DNA of 64,000 nucleotides from Carettochelys insculpta (taxonomy: Eukaryota > Chordata > Testudines > Carettochelyidae), in contig NC_134161.1 of the NCBI RefSeq assembly GCF_033958435.1, positions 4,960,001 to 5,024,000 on the forward strand, written 5' to 3'. This document shows, piece after piece, positions 36,832 through 48,470 of this stretch. Below the pieces are notes generated by a model that saw only the letters and a list, made by a program, of their open reading frames with translations, ran no database searches and had not been told where the DNA came from. The position numbers and the translations under genes are program-made. Positions within the stretch are counted from its first letter, which is position 1; each line of letters begins with the position of its first letter.

Positions 36832-37617
36832 TTATATTCATAGATTCTGAGGTTAAAAGGGACCATTGTGATCAGCTGCTCTGTCCTCACACATAAAACA
36901 GGCCATAGAACATCTCCAAAATAATTCTTAGAGCAGATCTTTCAGAAAAAATATCCAGTCTTGATTTAAAAAATAGCCAGTGATGGAGAATTCACCATGA
37001 CCCTTGTTCCAATGGTTAATTACTCTCACTGTGAAAAATGTACATCTTATTTCCTGTTTGTATTTGCCTAGCTTCAATGTCCAGACACTGAATCATGTTG
37101 TACCTTTCTCTGCATGACTGAAGAGCCAATTATTAAATATATGATCCCCTTCTAGACTGTAATCAAGTCATCCCCTAGCCACCTCTTTATTAAACTAAAG
37201 AGACTGAGCTCCTCAAGTGCATTACATTAAGGAATCTTTTCTACACCTTTTTTGTGCCTCTTCTCTGAACCCTCTCTAGTTATCAACATCCTTCTTGAAC
37301 TGTGAATACCAGAGTTGAACACACAACTCCAACTGTGGTCACACTGCTGCTAAACACAGCTATAATACGTCAACTCCTACTCAATTCCCCTGTCTATGCA
37401 TCCAGGTGCTGCATTACTCTGTTCAGCCACAGCATCACACTGAGAGCTCACATTCAGCTGATTATCCAACACAATTGCCATGTCTTTTTCAGAATCAATA
37501 TGCTTTGTCCTGGTTAAAACAGGGTGCCCAAATGAATTCATTTGGAGAATCTCTTTTCTCACTGAGCCAAAAACTTGCATTATCAGCTGAGTTAGAAGTG
37601 ACTGACTCCAAGTGCCT
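36832..37617 (-). mobile_element. CR1 LINE 3' portion (older subfamily)
   Basis: Begins (plus strand) ttcatagattctgaggttaa aagggaccattgtgatc, the reverse complement of a CR1 3' end. It continues through ccagttgttcaatggttaat-like text, then ctctctagttatcaacatcc and, at 37400-37500, acagcatcacactgagagct and cagctgattatccaac. These blocks occur in that order in sauropsid CR1 3' regions. No intact ORF remains. It ends at the target site of the fold-back retroposon at 37632. Confidence 0.7.
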
Positions 37618-37631
37618 CTTCTCAGAATGAA

Positions 37632-37812
37632 CCCATGGGGGATGTACTACCTTTCACTGGACCAACTGCTGCTCATGAGAAAGGCAAGCTTTTGGAAGAA
37701 TTCAAGATGGCTCACAAGCTCTCTCAGCAAAAGAAGTTGGTCCAATATACGCCATCACCTCACTCACCATTGTCCTTCTAAAATCCTCGGATCAACACAG
37801 CCACTACTATAC
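37632..37812 (-). mobile_element. Fold-back retroposon 4, TSD cttctcagaatgaa
   Basis: Inverted arms actggaccaactgctgctca (from about 37657) and agcaaaagaagttggtccaa (to about 37745) flank an interrupted core. Minus-strand head: tagtggctgtgttgatccga, related to the common retroposon head 'gtagccgtgttggtccc'. The 14-bp duplication cttctcagaatgaa at 37618-37631 and 37813-37826 is perfect. This is a different sequence family from the elements at 14182 and 20733 but has the same architecture. Confidence 0.75.
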
Positions 37813-37826
37813 CTTCTCAGAATGAA

Positions 37827-40139
37827 AGTTTAGGGATGCTAAGAGAACATATCAGTATGTTTGATCAGGTAGTCTTTGAATAAACAGGTGTATCTTGGCT
37901 CAATAAGATACAGAGAGCATCTATTGAGAAATAAGACTTTATATTCACTGACAACGACAATTCACTCATGCTGCTGCAATAAAATACATTCCTGTGAAAC
38001 CCAGCACATTTAAGGCACTGCCATGTTGATATCATTTTGATATTAATCAAAGAAAAGGCTAAAAGTTGCAGATTTAGTTGTTATCCATTATTTCAATGAA
38101 AACACACTTCTCCTCGGAGTGTCAGGTCAAGCTCCTGAATACTGAAGTGTCTGAGAAGGGAGTATTAAGTGTATAACTTGTGTATCTACCAATAGCCTTC
38201 AGGAACCTAGATGCAAAGCCTTTCCCCCACAGTACTTCAAATTCATTACCTGTCTCTACAGTAGAGAATGTTATATAGTGCAATTAACAGAACCATAATC
38301 CATAATTTTGGAAATGAGTGGGTAGGCATTTACTTTACAGAGAATGAACTATTTCATGTTGGAGACACTACACAAGCCACTAATGTAACCAATAAATATC
38401 ACTACAGAGGAAGAAATCCCATCTCTACAGGGAAATTCATAGCTTGTAACATGGCTTTGCAATTCCTTATTCTGTGAAAGAAAAATTTTAAGAAAGTTGT
38501 TTCCTTGGTATTATTCTTGAATACATGATCTACTGTCATCTAAATAGGAAAAGGAAGAATATGAATCAAGTTAGTAAAGAATAGAGCTAAATCAATGCAT
38601 CTATGGAATAAATAATTTGTTGTTATTATCTCTAGCCCCATATTCTGCTTACAATACTCTCTCTCCACACAGTCTAAAATATCACCTCATTTTCTGCGTT
38701 TTTCATTGCTTGTAAGCATAAAAAGTTCATGTGCTTTTAACAACAAAGTACCATCAAGCAGCTATATAAACAACTCATGTATATTGCAGATTTTCATTAT
38801 TTTACTCAACTTTATTTTTTCAAAATTAACATCTTTCAACATATATCACTAGGTCTATTTGGTTTTTCCAACCAACAGCCTCATTTTACACACTCAATAA
38901 ATTTGCGTCATCCAGTGGAGTTCAAAGAATTTCACCCTGGCCAGAGCTTTCAGCTGTAACTGCCTTTAGTTGTCCTGTTTTTAATTTATGACCCCTATAA
39001 ATATTAAAATGAACTGTGAACTGAAATATCCCACAGAGCTTTTCTGCAAAGCACACAGCTGATCAATCAACTATAGTAGCAGATGTTATATCTTTACATT
39101 CTTCCCCGCGTTCTAGAAATCCATAGAAGCAAAAAGGAAGAGAAGTAAAACATCCTAACCGATTCGGATGGTTATCTTGAAAGGTACATACAAACAATGC
39201 TACAAATGTTGCGATCAGGCAGAGTACATGTGGACCAAATCAAAACAGTTAAGTTACAATAATAAGCAAAAGATCAAATTCTCTATAATCTTTAAATTTA
39301 TTCCAAAATTTACTGAAAATAAACAAGATGTACAAATATCCAGAGCAGGACCCTTATTAAATCCAAAGAAGAAATTACTACTTTCTGATTATATACCTCC
39401 AGATTCTAGTCTCTCTTTCAAACATGTAATCTCCTATCCAAGTGTATCAAGACTATTATGTGCTCCTTTATGTCCAATGTACTCCTGTAATTACATACCC
39501 CTTTAAATTGAACACTGAAACTGACTGAGAAGTCTAGTAAGTACTACTCTAACACACCACATGGGAGGAGAAGTTCAACTCTCAAAATTATGAAACTCTC
39601 AATCTTCATTTGTTTTACTCTTTTTCCCATGTTCCCTACCTTATAAATATCCATCCACCCTAAGTGGCCTTGTGAGTTTCTTTTCAAAAGCTTTCATATG
39701 GATTCCTACTAACACCACTGAGCCTTTGCTAATATTGTGAATTACTACTTCCTTCTTGGTTATTTTTATGTTGCTAATTGCCTTTCCTGACACACAAAAA
39801 ATGAAGACAGTTATAGTCACACATTGGTTCGTGGTTACAATGCTTAACTTCTAACCAACCAACACATTTCAGAGTTGAAGCTCGTAATGTGATTGAAAAA
39901 CGTGCAAGGAAATACCATTAGTCTGTATTTTTAAAGCACAAGGAATGCAGGTTCACAATCCTTTACATATTTCTACAGAACACAGAAAAAAAAAGAGCAT
40001 GAACCCTTCTACTTCTACCTTTTTAACATCTTCTCCTGAAACAATGAAATATATTTCAGCATAAATTTGCATGTCTAGCAACACGGAAATACAGCAAGGG
40101 AGGAAACACTAAATGTGCTGAAAGGCAAAAGAAAACTAT
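37827..40139. other. Single-copy intronic sequence
   Basis: AT-rich, no gene or classified repeat. Confidence 0.5.
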
Positions 40140-41607
40140 GGCTATATGTCTACACGACATGATAAAGTCGATTTTAAGGCAGTGAACTTAATTTTACAAC
40201 GTGATTGTCTTCACTGTGAATGCCACAAGGGCAATTTTAGGGAGAACTATATTCGATATTATTACACCCACAAAGTGAGTCAGAGTAGCTCTAGGTCTGA
40301 ATTTAAAAGGTTGAATTAATGCTAATGTGGAAACACCATTTCCTTAAATCGACTTTATTAGCCTCCACAGATGTCCCATGTGAATCCCACAATGCCCAAC
40401 AGTTGTCCACTCTGGCTGCTTCCATCTCCGTTGCTCTCCAGGTGCACAGGAAGCCGGTAATAGAAAGCCCACAAATTTGACTTAGGTACCAGGGAACCCA
40501 GAAAATTGAAGTAGGCACCTGGGCAATCACATCTATCCATGAAAGAATAGTACCAACATGGGGTGGTGGCTCCTTCCCTGCACAGGACATAGAAGGAGAA
40601 GCCGAGATTTTTATTCAGTGCTGGTGCCAGCCCCTGACCCTCCGCACCACATGACAGCTAGGCTGTGTCCGTCATGCCTGTATGAAAGGCTGAGGAACTT
40701 CTTTTCAAGGTTCACATTTGTAGAGGGGCAGCTCCCTTCACTCACCCACAGCACCATGCAGCCCAACCACATCACATGGCTAGCCCCCAACCCAATAAAA
40801 GCATGTGTCTGCAGTGCAGCGCAGACCCTGCTGCCAGATAGCACCATGGTCTGGCCTGCATGCAGTGAACACTCCAAAAGCAGGACAGAATTTTGGGGGG
40901 TGGCTGTCACCAGGGGGAAGTCTCCCCCACATGGCAAAGATTCTGGGGGCTACCTGTCACCAGTGGGAAGTCTCCTGCAGCAGCAAAGATTCTGGGGACT
41001 GCCTGTCACTGGCGGTAAGTCTGCCCCCATGGCACAGATTTTCGGGGATCAGGGAGCCAGTTGAGATGGCACAGTCACCTGTGTGATCCTAGGGCACAGA
41101 GTCACTCTGGCATGTGGGTATGACAGTCCTCTGCCCAGCGCACTAGTCTGCTGATCAGGCAAAAATTCATACCTACAGGTGTTCTTTCTACAGGGGAAAA
41201 GCAGCTGAGCAATAAGTTTATGTGCTTCAGTCACCTTCTGAGGCCAGCCTATCCTGGTTTTCTTTCACCTGGGATTCCCTCTGAAAAAAGGCCATTTGCT
41301 TTACATGGGAGGGGAACAAGGTCAATGCAATGTGGGAAGATGACATCACATACACACAAACACTTGCGGGGCATTTTTTTTTCCACAATGAACCAGTGAA
41401 AAAACTCAAAATGGTACAGGGCTGAGGGAACTGAGGGATGGATTCCCAAAATGCCCTGCTGCAATAATCGATGTTTATTGAGTCAGTGTGGCAGCACTAA
41501 CTCGACTTTGTGGGGAGGTCAAGAAAACCAAAATTGTATTTATAAAACCCAGCATTATAAAATTGAATTTAGTTCAATTGAATTTATATCATAGTGCTGA
41601 CCTAGCC
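40140..41607. mobile_element. 1.5-kb non-autonomous element, PIF/Harbinger-like
   Basis: The left end ggctatatgtctacacgaca and the inverted right end ggctaggtcagcactatgat share an imperfect TIR, followed on both sides by AATT-rich blocks and gtcgatttt/tcgagtt motifs. Flanks TAT (40137-40139) and TAA (41608-41610) could be a mutated 3-bp duplication. The interior (40560-41100) is GC-richer and has a near-duplicated segment (tggctgtcaccagggggaag, tacctgtcaccagtgggaag, tgcctgtcactggcggtaag). No transposase recognised. Confidence 0.6.
40905..41045 (+). repeat. Short tandem repeat, about 60-bp unit, three copies
   Basis: Three consecutive units: ctgtcaccagggggaagtct, ctgtcaccagtgggaagtct and ctgtcactggcggtaagtct, each followed by a variable piece containing 'gca(a/c)agattctgggg'. 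Internal to the 1.5-kb element. Confidence 0.75.
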
Positions 41608-43300
41608 TAAAATAGTCTCTTGGAGAGGAACGAAGATTAAGAATGCGGTGGTGATTCTAGCTCTTAGCTGAAGCATCAAGATTCAACAGACATCCTTTAC
41701 CCAGTATGGTACCCTTGAAATTTCCAGATGAAATAACTTGTTTTATATGCCTCTGTACTGGTTTATGCATTTACTGCTGACAAGTATTATTGCCTCCATT
41801 TGGTTCCTGAATACAGAACCATGGCATATGGCAAATAGCTCTACAGACCATGGAGACTGTCTGTTTTCTTAAGCTCTAGTCTGTTCTTCCTTTTTCTCAG
41901 TGGAACCAATGACCTTTCATGGTTGCTGTTGACATATGTTTTCATCAGCCTAATAAATCCCAAATATTTCTATTTATGTTTTCCTCATGAAATTAACTCA
42001 CTAATTTTTGCCCTTTATTACTATCATATTACATTTCCCTAAACCAAGGAAGACAACTGTAGTCCTCAGACTGAAAAGATTTCTTACTATTTCCACAAAA
42101 ACTGAAAGGCCTTTCAAACAAGACCCCAATGAAACTGTACCCAAACTGTCATACCCACCAGAGGCATTCAGTCTCCTAGCATTCCGGAGCGTTTTGATAG
42201 GACAGATTTTCTTATCACAAGCTTCCACATTTTTAGTTTTATGTTCTACAAAAACATGATTTTAAAGCATTCCTGTGTGTGAGATAGACATATAGATTGC
42301 TTGCTTTCTTTTATTATAAAGGCAGGCTGTGGTTTTGCAGTGTTTGTTGTTGCTTGTGCACATTCCAAGTAAGTAAATAACTCCATATGTGGGTGAATTT
42401 ATATGCTTTCCACTTACAGAGGTAACTTCCAAGAGAGGAACTAACTCCAAATACCTTATCTTGTAAATGGAAATTAGACTGCGGTAAGTATTACCCTAAA
42501 GAAAGTTTGATTACATAGTGAAGCATAATGGTAAGCCTTGTTCAATTCATTAAAGCAAATCATTGTTTAGGTGGGATGGTATTCTCCATTTCAATGTGTT
42601 TCTTCTTATAAGAGGACATTCTTTTCAGAGAAAAAAAATGTATGTCCATCATACACAACTGTCACTATAAAAGGTGGAAAAATCTGGTTCTTTTCCTTAT
42701 CAGAAGCTTCAAAGAAAACACCTAATACAGACAGATATTGGAAATCAAATACTAGTTTCTTTCAAAATAAAAGAAAAAGATATTGTTTAGTGTTCGGGAC
42801 CAACATTGCTTATAAAGCATAATTTACAGACGTGGTGGACCCAAAACACCATGGAAGATGACTTTTTTTGTGAACCTGGTTTTAGTATCTTTTCAAGGTA
42901 CAAACCAGTAAAAGGGAGGTTTCTATCAAATATGAGATGTCCATTACGAGAGGCTTAGATATTTGTTGCACACAAGTAACTTCAGTGATTTCATAGACTT
43001 ATACTGGTGTGACTCAAAAGTGAGACACACATCTGGCAGTATGTCTCTTGACCAAGATCTCTGGGAAAAGATGAGAGGCCAGACCCCAGTTACAAAAACA
43101 AAAGTCAACATCAGTGGTATCTGGCCAGCAAACAAAGATACGTTTCTCTCTTCCAAAGATTCGACATGCAGAACAAAATACAAATCCAAGAAAAGTATAT
43201 CACGGAGTTTAAACCATAAGATTGTCATTTGTGATAATAGAAATCCAGATTTTGGATTAAATAGACAATATTTATTTGTTTTCACTTATTAAAACTGAAG
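41608..43300. other. Single-copy intronic sequence
   Basis: AT-rich. Two antiparallel ORFs at 42944-43292 show no domain. No repeat recognised. Confidence 0.45.
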
Positions 43301-43891
43301 GGCTACGTCTACACTACAGCGTTCTTTCTAAAGGTGATCCTCCAGAAGGCACCTTCTGGAAGACTGCCTTTCAAAAGTGTGTGTCGACACACAAAAAGTG
43401 GATGAAACATTTGAGCTGCTCTTTCAAGGGACTGGTCCACTCTTCCAAACGGGAGCATCCACAAGGCCCAGGGCACTCTTTCGAAAGAAAGGGCCAGGAA
43501 ACATTGTGGATGGGGTCACATGGCAGACAAGCATTTCCGGGGACCACAGCCAGCCACTGCCTTGATGGGCCCCTCCCAAGCACCCTCGTCCTGCACACGC
43601 CGAGGGCTGCTTTGCCACCCAAAGCTATGCAGACACCAAGCACAGAGAGGAGCCATCTTGGGGAACACTATGGACCCCCAACAGCTCCCTGATGTTCTGC
43701 CCCTCAAGGCCATGGTCAGCATGCTAGCCACGTTGCTAGTGGCCGTCCTCTGGCATCACGGGGGCGGGGGGGGCGTCCACCGTGATAGCTACTCCTCGAC
43801 TCCTCTCCTCTAAAGTCCTCACGGGGCAACACCCAAACCCCCTCCCCTGAGCGATCCTGCACCGGTGGGGCTATCCCACCAGAAGTGAGCA

Positions 43892-45066
43892 GTGGGACCA
43901 GCTGGTGCTGGGGGCTGCGATGAAGATCTCTGGCTCCAGAACCTCTGTATGACCAAGCGGGTGTTTCTGGCACTATGTCACTGCCCCAGCCCTCCAGCAC
44001 CAGGACACCTGCATGGGGCTCGCACTCCCCCTGAAGAAGAGGGAGGTCATTGCCCTCTGGAAGCTGGCCACCCAGACAGCCACCAGTTGGTCGGCCACCA
44101 GTTTGGGGTGGGCAAGGCCACTGTCGGGGCCATCCTCATGGAGGTAAGCCATGCTCAGGTCACATACCAACCACAGGGAGAGGGGAGGGGGCTCCTGGGC
44201 AAGGGGGACCTTCGGGGACTGGCGAGGACATTGAGCACCTGGCCATACACTCACAGGCATGTTCACCCCCACACCACGCAGGTCATTCTGGCAATCAACA
44301 ACGTCCTTCTTCGCAGGGTCAGCTGCGTCGGGGACCTAAATGTCACCCTCATGAGGTTCACAGAGCTGGGCTTCCCCAGCTGCTTTGGGGCTCTGTATGG
44401 GACCCACATTGCCATCTGGGCCCCAGATCACACCACCACAGGGTATATCAACAGAAAAGGGTACCGCTCTGTGGTCCTCCAGGCCTTCATGAATGCCAAG
44501 AGGCATTTTATGGATGTGTGTGTAGGCTGCTCCTGGTGAGCCCACAATGTCTGGGTCTTTCGGAATTCTTGGCTCGGCCACAGAATGCAGGAGTGGACCT
44601 ATATCCCCCTGCAGGAGCTCCCTGTAAGGGACACCACCATGCACGACCGCACTGTGGTTGATGCAGCCCTACAAGGGACATACTGACTCCTGCCAGGACC
44701 TTTTTAATGGAGTGCCCGAACCAGGCTCACAACACCGTGGAGCAGGCATTCGGGCACCTGAAGGGGTGCTTTCGGTGCCTCCTAACACACCTGGAGGTTG
44801 GCCTCCCCAGCGTCCCAGCCCTGCTGGGGGCATGCAGCACCCTCCACAATATTGTGGCGGCAAATCACAAGCCTTTCATGCCGGGGTGGGCTGCCGAGGT
44901 CGCCACGGCTATGAACAGCCAGCTGCCACGCCATGCTGCCAGGCGCAACGTAACGGGGTGCGGGTCAGGGAGGCCTTCACCTGGTGGTCCCAAAGACTCT
45001 CCCCCAGGCACCCTCCACCATGACCCCTCTCCTGCACATCCATTTCTCACCACTTGCCCACCATGA
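43892..45066 (+). pseudogene. PIF/Harbinger (HARBI1-like) DDE transposase, broken
   Basis: SHQLVGHQFGVGKATVGAIL is the HTH-like region upstream of the catalytic domain. A likely intron, 44144-44281 (gtaagc...cgcag, 138 bp), splits ...GAILME from VILAINNVLLRR. The DDE core follows: GFPSCFGALYGTHIAIWAP, where the family has IDGTHI, so the first catalytic Asp is Tyr; YINRKGYRSVVLQAFMNAK; then an in-frame TGA (44537-44539) and AHNVWVFRNS, where the family has VHDARVFRNS, so the second Asp is Asn. In another frame NTVEQAFGHLKGCFRCLL (44707 on) carries the third residue, Glu. Stop, frameshift and two lost acidic residues make it inactive. Confidence 0.85.
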
Positions 45067-46282
45067 CCCCTCTCCCACCATTCACGAGGGATGTGGGGGT
45101 GGTAAACACTAAACTATTTACTGATGTGAAATAAAACTCCTCCAAACTTACAAACTCGATAATATACTATGTACAGAGGGATATGGGGAGAGCTATATAC
45201 AACAGGGATCCTGGGGCGGGGTGGGGGCAATGTAACTTGGAGAAGGGTCCTGCGGTGGGGGCCCAGGAGCCATGTGGGGTGCAGGAGCTCCTACCGCCCC
45301 GGGTCCAGTGTGCCCATCAGGGCTGGGATGGGGCTGGGACAATGGGGAGGTAGCAGCACAGGAGGGGTCTAATGGGTGCAGGCTCGGGTTCAGCAAGAGG
45401 CACAGGGAGGAGAGGAAGGGCAGGAGAGTGAGGAGGGCAGCTTGCTCTGGCCAGCGCTGACCACCAGCCAAGTGCCAGCCGACAGCTGGATGGAGGTCAG
45501 GCGGAAGCAGGGCAGCGAGGTCAGGGGCTGTGGGGGAAGCTGCGTGAGGAAGTTGGCACAGGAGTGGGAACCTGAGTCAGGTGGGCAGTCACAGCCTTGG
45601 TGAGGACGTTCAAGCTACCCACTGCCCAATCCCAGGCCGCCGGCTCCAATGCCAGCCACCCCTTCAGGAGTGAGGTCATGTCCCACAGGGTGGCTGTGTG
45701 GGCAGTGTCAGCCTCCTCCTTCCCCCCAGTGGCACAGAAGCATGCCACGGTGGCAGCCCCACATGGGCGCAGAAGGTGGTGGTACCTCCTTGCTCTCTGC
45801 TCCAGGGCTCGGCCTGCCCCCAGACAGCAGACCTGTGGAGACAGAAGGGAACAGAGGCATGGCCCATCAGTCCTGCAACCTGGCCCCAGAGGCCATGGCC
45901 CCCAAGCCCCCGTGTCCCCCCATGGAATCCCAGGTGCAGAGGGGCCCGCGCATGGGTGGGGCTCACACCAGATTCAGTCAGGCCCTCCCAGAAATGTGGA
46001 CTGTGGTGCTGTCCACAGGGGTAGGTGCTAAGTGCTGCACACAGCCCCCTCCAGGGCCCGGGGAGTGCAGCAACCTGGGGTGCCTCTGGAATGAGACTGG
46101 CGTCCATGAGGGCAGCCCGCTGCTGGCTATGGCAGAGGCAGGCGCTCCTTCCCCATGTGCTGGGGTATCTGGAATGCCCAGTACCTACATGAGAATCCCG
46201 CGGTGAATTTGAGGGAGGCCCAGGTGGAGGAGTCCTGGCTCGAGGAGCCGGAGGGCATGGCAATCACCTGGGACCCTTCCTC

Positions 46283-46790
46283 CTACGATGACAGCTCTGG
46301 CTTCTGTTCCTGGGGCTCAGCCAAAGAACCCAGATGTTCCTGGGGCTCATGCTGGGACTCTGCTTCTGGTGCCGCTATGTCCAGCATGGCCTCCAGTTCA
46401 CCCACATCCTTTAGCCTCAGGATCCACTCGAGGTTCCTGTAGTGGGGGCAGCTGGTGGGCGCTGCCCCCGAGCAGCTAACCGCATCCCAGGCGTGGCAGT
46501 ATGCCTGCCGCAGCTCCTTGACCCGCAATCTTACTTGGTTCGGCATGCAGCTGGGATGGACCCAGGTGGTCAGTCCAGTCAACAGCCAGACAAACGCCAC
46601 AGCCTTCCAGCTCCAGCCAGTGGTATGGAGGAGTATCTCCTCGTCCCCCAACAGTCCCAGCAAGTATTTGATCTTTCCCTGACTCCAGGAGGGTACCCTC
46701 TTCGTCAGCCCCTGGCTGGGCTCCTGGAACCCCTCAGATGGGTTGGAGGAGGTGCCAATAGGGGGTCCGGTGGTCCTGTGTGCTCGCCAT
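46283..46790 (-). pseudogene. Myb/SANT-like DNA-binding gene of the Harbinger element, broken
   Basis: The minus-strand frame 46663-46283 reads RLRVKELRQAYCHAWDAV and then SGAAPTSCPHYRNLEWIL, matching the C-terminal half of the Myb/SANT-like domain of Harbinger accessory proteins (RVKELRQAYxKAREANxRSGAxPxTCRFYxEL). LLGDEEILLHTTGWSWKAVA upstream fits the first helix (WGEEEVLxxL). An ATG at 46790-46788 (MASTQDHR) is a plausible start but a stop and frame change intervene. The acidic, Glu/Gln-rich stretch after the domain (EQKPELSS) is also usual. In intact elements this protein helps the transposase bind DNA and enter the nucleus. Confidence 0.75.
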
Positions 46791-47210
46791 GAGGCTGATG
46801 GGGTTCCTTAGGGAGCTGGAGGGAGTGCTGGAGTCAGGTCATGCTCTCCCTGCTACCAGCACACTCTCAGCCTTATGCCACAGGGTTTCTGGGTCCCTGC
46901 ATCTTTAAACACAGCCCTATGAAGAGCCCATAGAGCCCTGTTTGTGCTGGCAGGGGCATCTCCACGCTCTAGCTGGCTGGCACCATGGTGGATCCCCTCT
47001 TCCAAATGAGCGGCCTGCAGAGCATCTACAAGTGTTTTCTTTTGAAAGAGTCTTTCGAAAGTGGGTGCTCTTCCTAATGTGGGAATGGATGAGCAAATTC
47101 AAAAGGTGAGCCACATTCTTCCAAAAATACCAGACGCTCTGCAGGTAACTTCAAAAGACACAATCCTTTTGAAAATTATTTCAAACGAACTTGCTGGTGT
47201 AGATGCAGCT

Positions 47211-47756
47211 GAGATGTTTTACAACAAATCAAAGACGTGTCTCATTGAAGACTTTAATATCATTCTCATACACATCATTTAACAAATGTTGGGCTTAAGG
47301 GGAATCGATTCGCATTACAATTCATCATTAATGATATACAGAGAAAAACATTAACTAACTTCCAGGACATGAGGAGAAGTAACTAAACCAATCACACAAT
47401 CTTACTGATGTAAACCTTATACTCGTCCATGCTGATTTATTAACATTTTACATCCATTTTTCACTCAGTATGCAAAAGATATACATGAAGGCATATGGCA
47501 ATGAAAAATTAGACATCTATATATGTTCTATATAATAACGTATATTTAATAATGTATTTATAGTGCCAAATAAATAGCTAATAATTAAGATGCCAATAAC
47601 CCGCTTACATTCATACACACAAAAATTAAAACAAAAAATTAAAATTTTGTGGCTTTGCTAAACTTCTGACACCTAAGTAATGGAATTACACACACCGCAT
47701 ATAAAGCTATAATTACATTTTAATTATGAAATGTTTGTTCTCTTTTAAAACATATA
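47211..47756. other. AT-rich intronic sequence
   Basis: No gene or classified repeat; very AT-rich at 47500-47680. Confidence 0.5.
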
Positions 47757-48467
47757 GGCTACGTCTACACGTGAAGCCTACATCGAAGTAGCCTATTTCG
47801 ATGTGGCGACATCGAAATAAGCTATTTCGATGAATAACGTCTATACGTCCTCCAGGGCTGGCAACGTCGATGTTCAACATCGACGTTGCGCAGCACCACA
47901 TCGAAATAGGCACTGCGAGGGAACGTCTACACGCCACAGTAGCACACATCGAAATAAGGGTGCCAGGCACAGCTGCAGACAGGGTCACAGGACGGACTCA
48001 ACAGCCAGCCGCTCCCTTAAAGGGCCCCTCCCAGACACACTTGCACTAAACAGCACAAGATACACAGAGCTGACAACGAGTTGCAGACCCTGTGCATGCA
48101 GCATGAATCCCCCGCTGCAGCAGCAGCAGCCAGAAGCCCTGGGCTAAAGGCTGCTGCCCACGGTGACCATAGAGCCCCGCACGGGCTGGAGAGACAGCAT
48201 CTCTCAACCCCCCAGCTGATGGCTGCCATGGAGGACCCCACAATTTCGACGTTGCGGGACGCAGATTGTCTACACGGTCCCTACTTTGACGTTGAACGTC
48301 GAAGTAGGGCGCTATTCCGATCCCCTCATGAGGTTAGCGACTTCGACGTCTCGCCGCCTAACGTCGAAGTTAACTTCGAAATAGCGCCCGACGCGTGTAG
48401 CCACGACGGGTGCTATTTCGAAGTTAGTGCCGCTACTTCGAAGTAGCGTGCATGTGTAGACACAGCC
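47757..48467 (+). mobile_element. 0.7-kb TTCGAA-rich MITE, copy 2 (inverted relative to copy 1)
   Basis: Starts ggctacgtctacacgtgaag and ends gtgcatgtgtagacacagcc. The 3-bp ATA lies on both sides (47754-47756 and 48468-48470), which is the reverse complement of the TAT around copy 1, as expected for opposite orientation. It aligns end to end with 3544-4225 inverted. ORFs of 121 codons (48081-48446) and 105 codons (47830-48147) correspond to those in copy 1. Confidence 0.85.
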
Positions 48468-48470
48468 ATA

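Larger units (their letters stand above)
43301..47210 (+). mobile_element. Autonomous-type PIF/Harbinger transposon, inactive
   Basis: Left end ggctacgtctacactacagc gttctttctaaa; inverted right end agctgcatctacaccagcaa gttcgtttgaaa: about 31-bp imperfect TIRs. Between them are a HARBI1-like DDE transposase on the plus strand (43892-45066) and a Myb/SANT-like gene on the minus strand (46283-46790), arranged tail to tail. This two-gene content is the signature of PIF/Harbinger elements. The flanks AAG (43298-43300) and GAG (47211-47213) do not give a convincing duplication. Both genes are broken. GC-rich interior unlike the surrounding intron. Confidence 0.85.

Noticed and set aside
43276..43813. 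Stack of ORFs in the left part of the Harbinger element
   Set aside because: Non-homologous to transposase or Myb parts as far as I can see; GC-rich element DNA is open in many frames.
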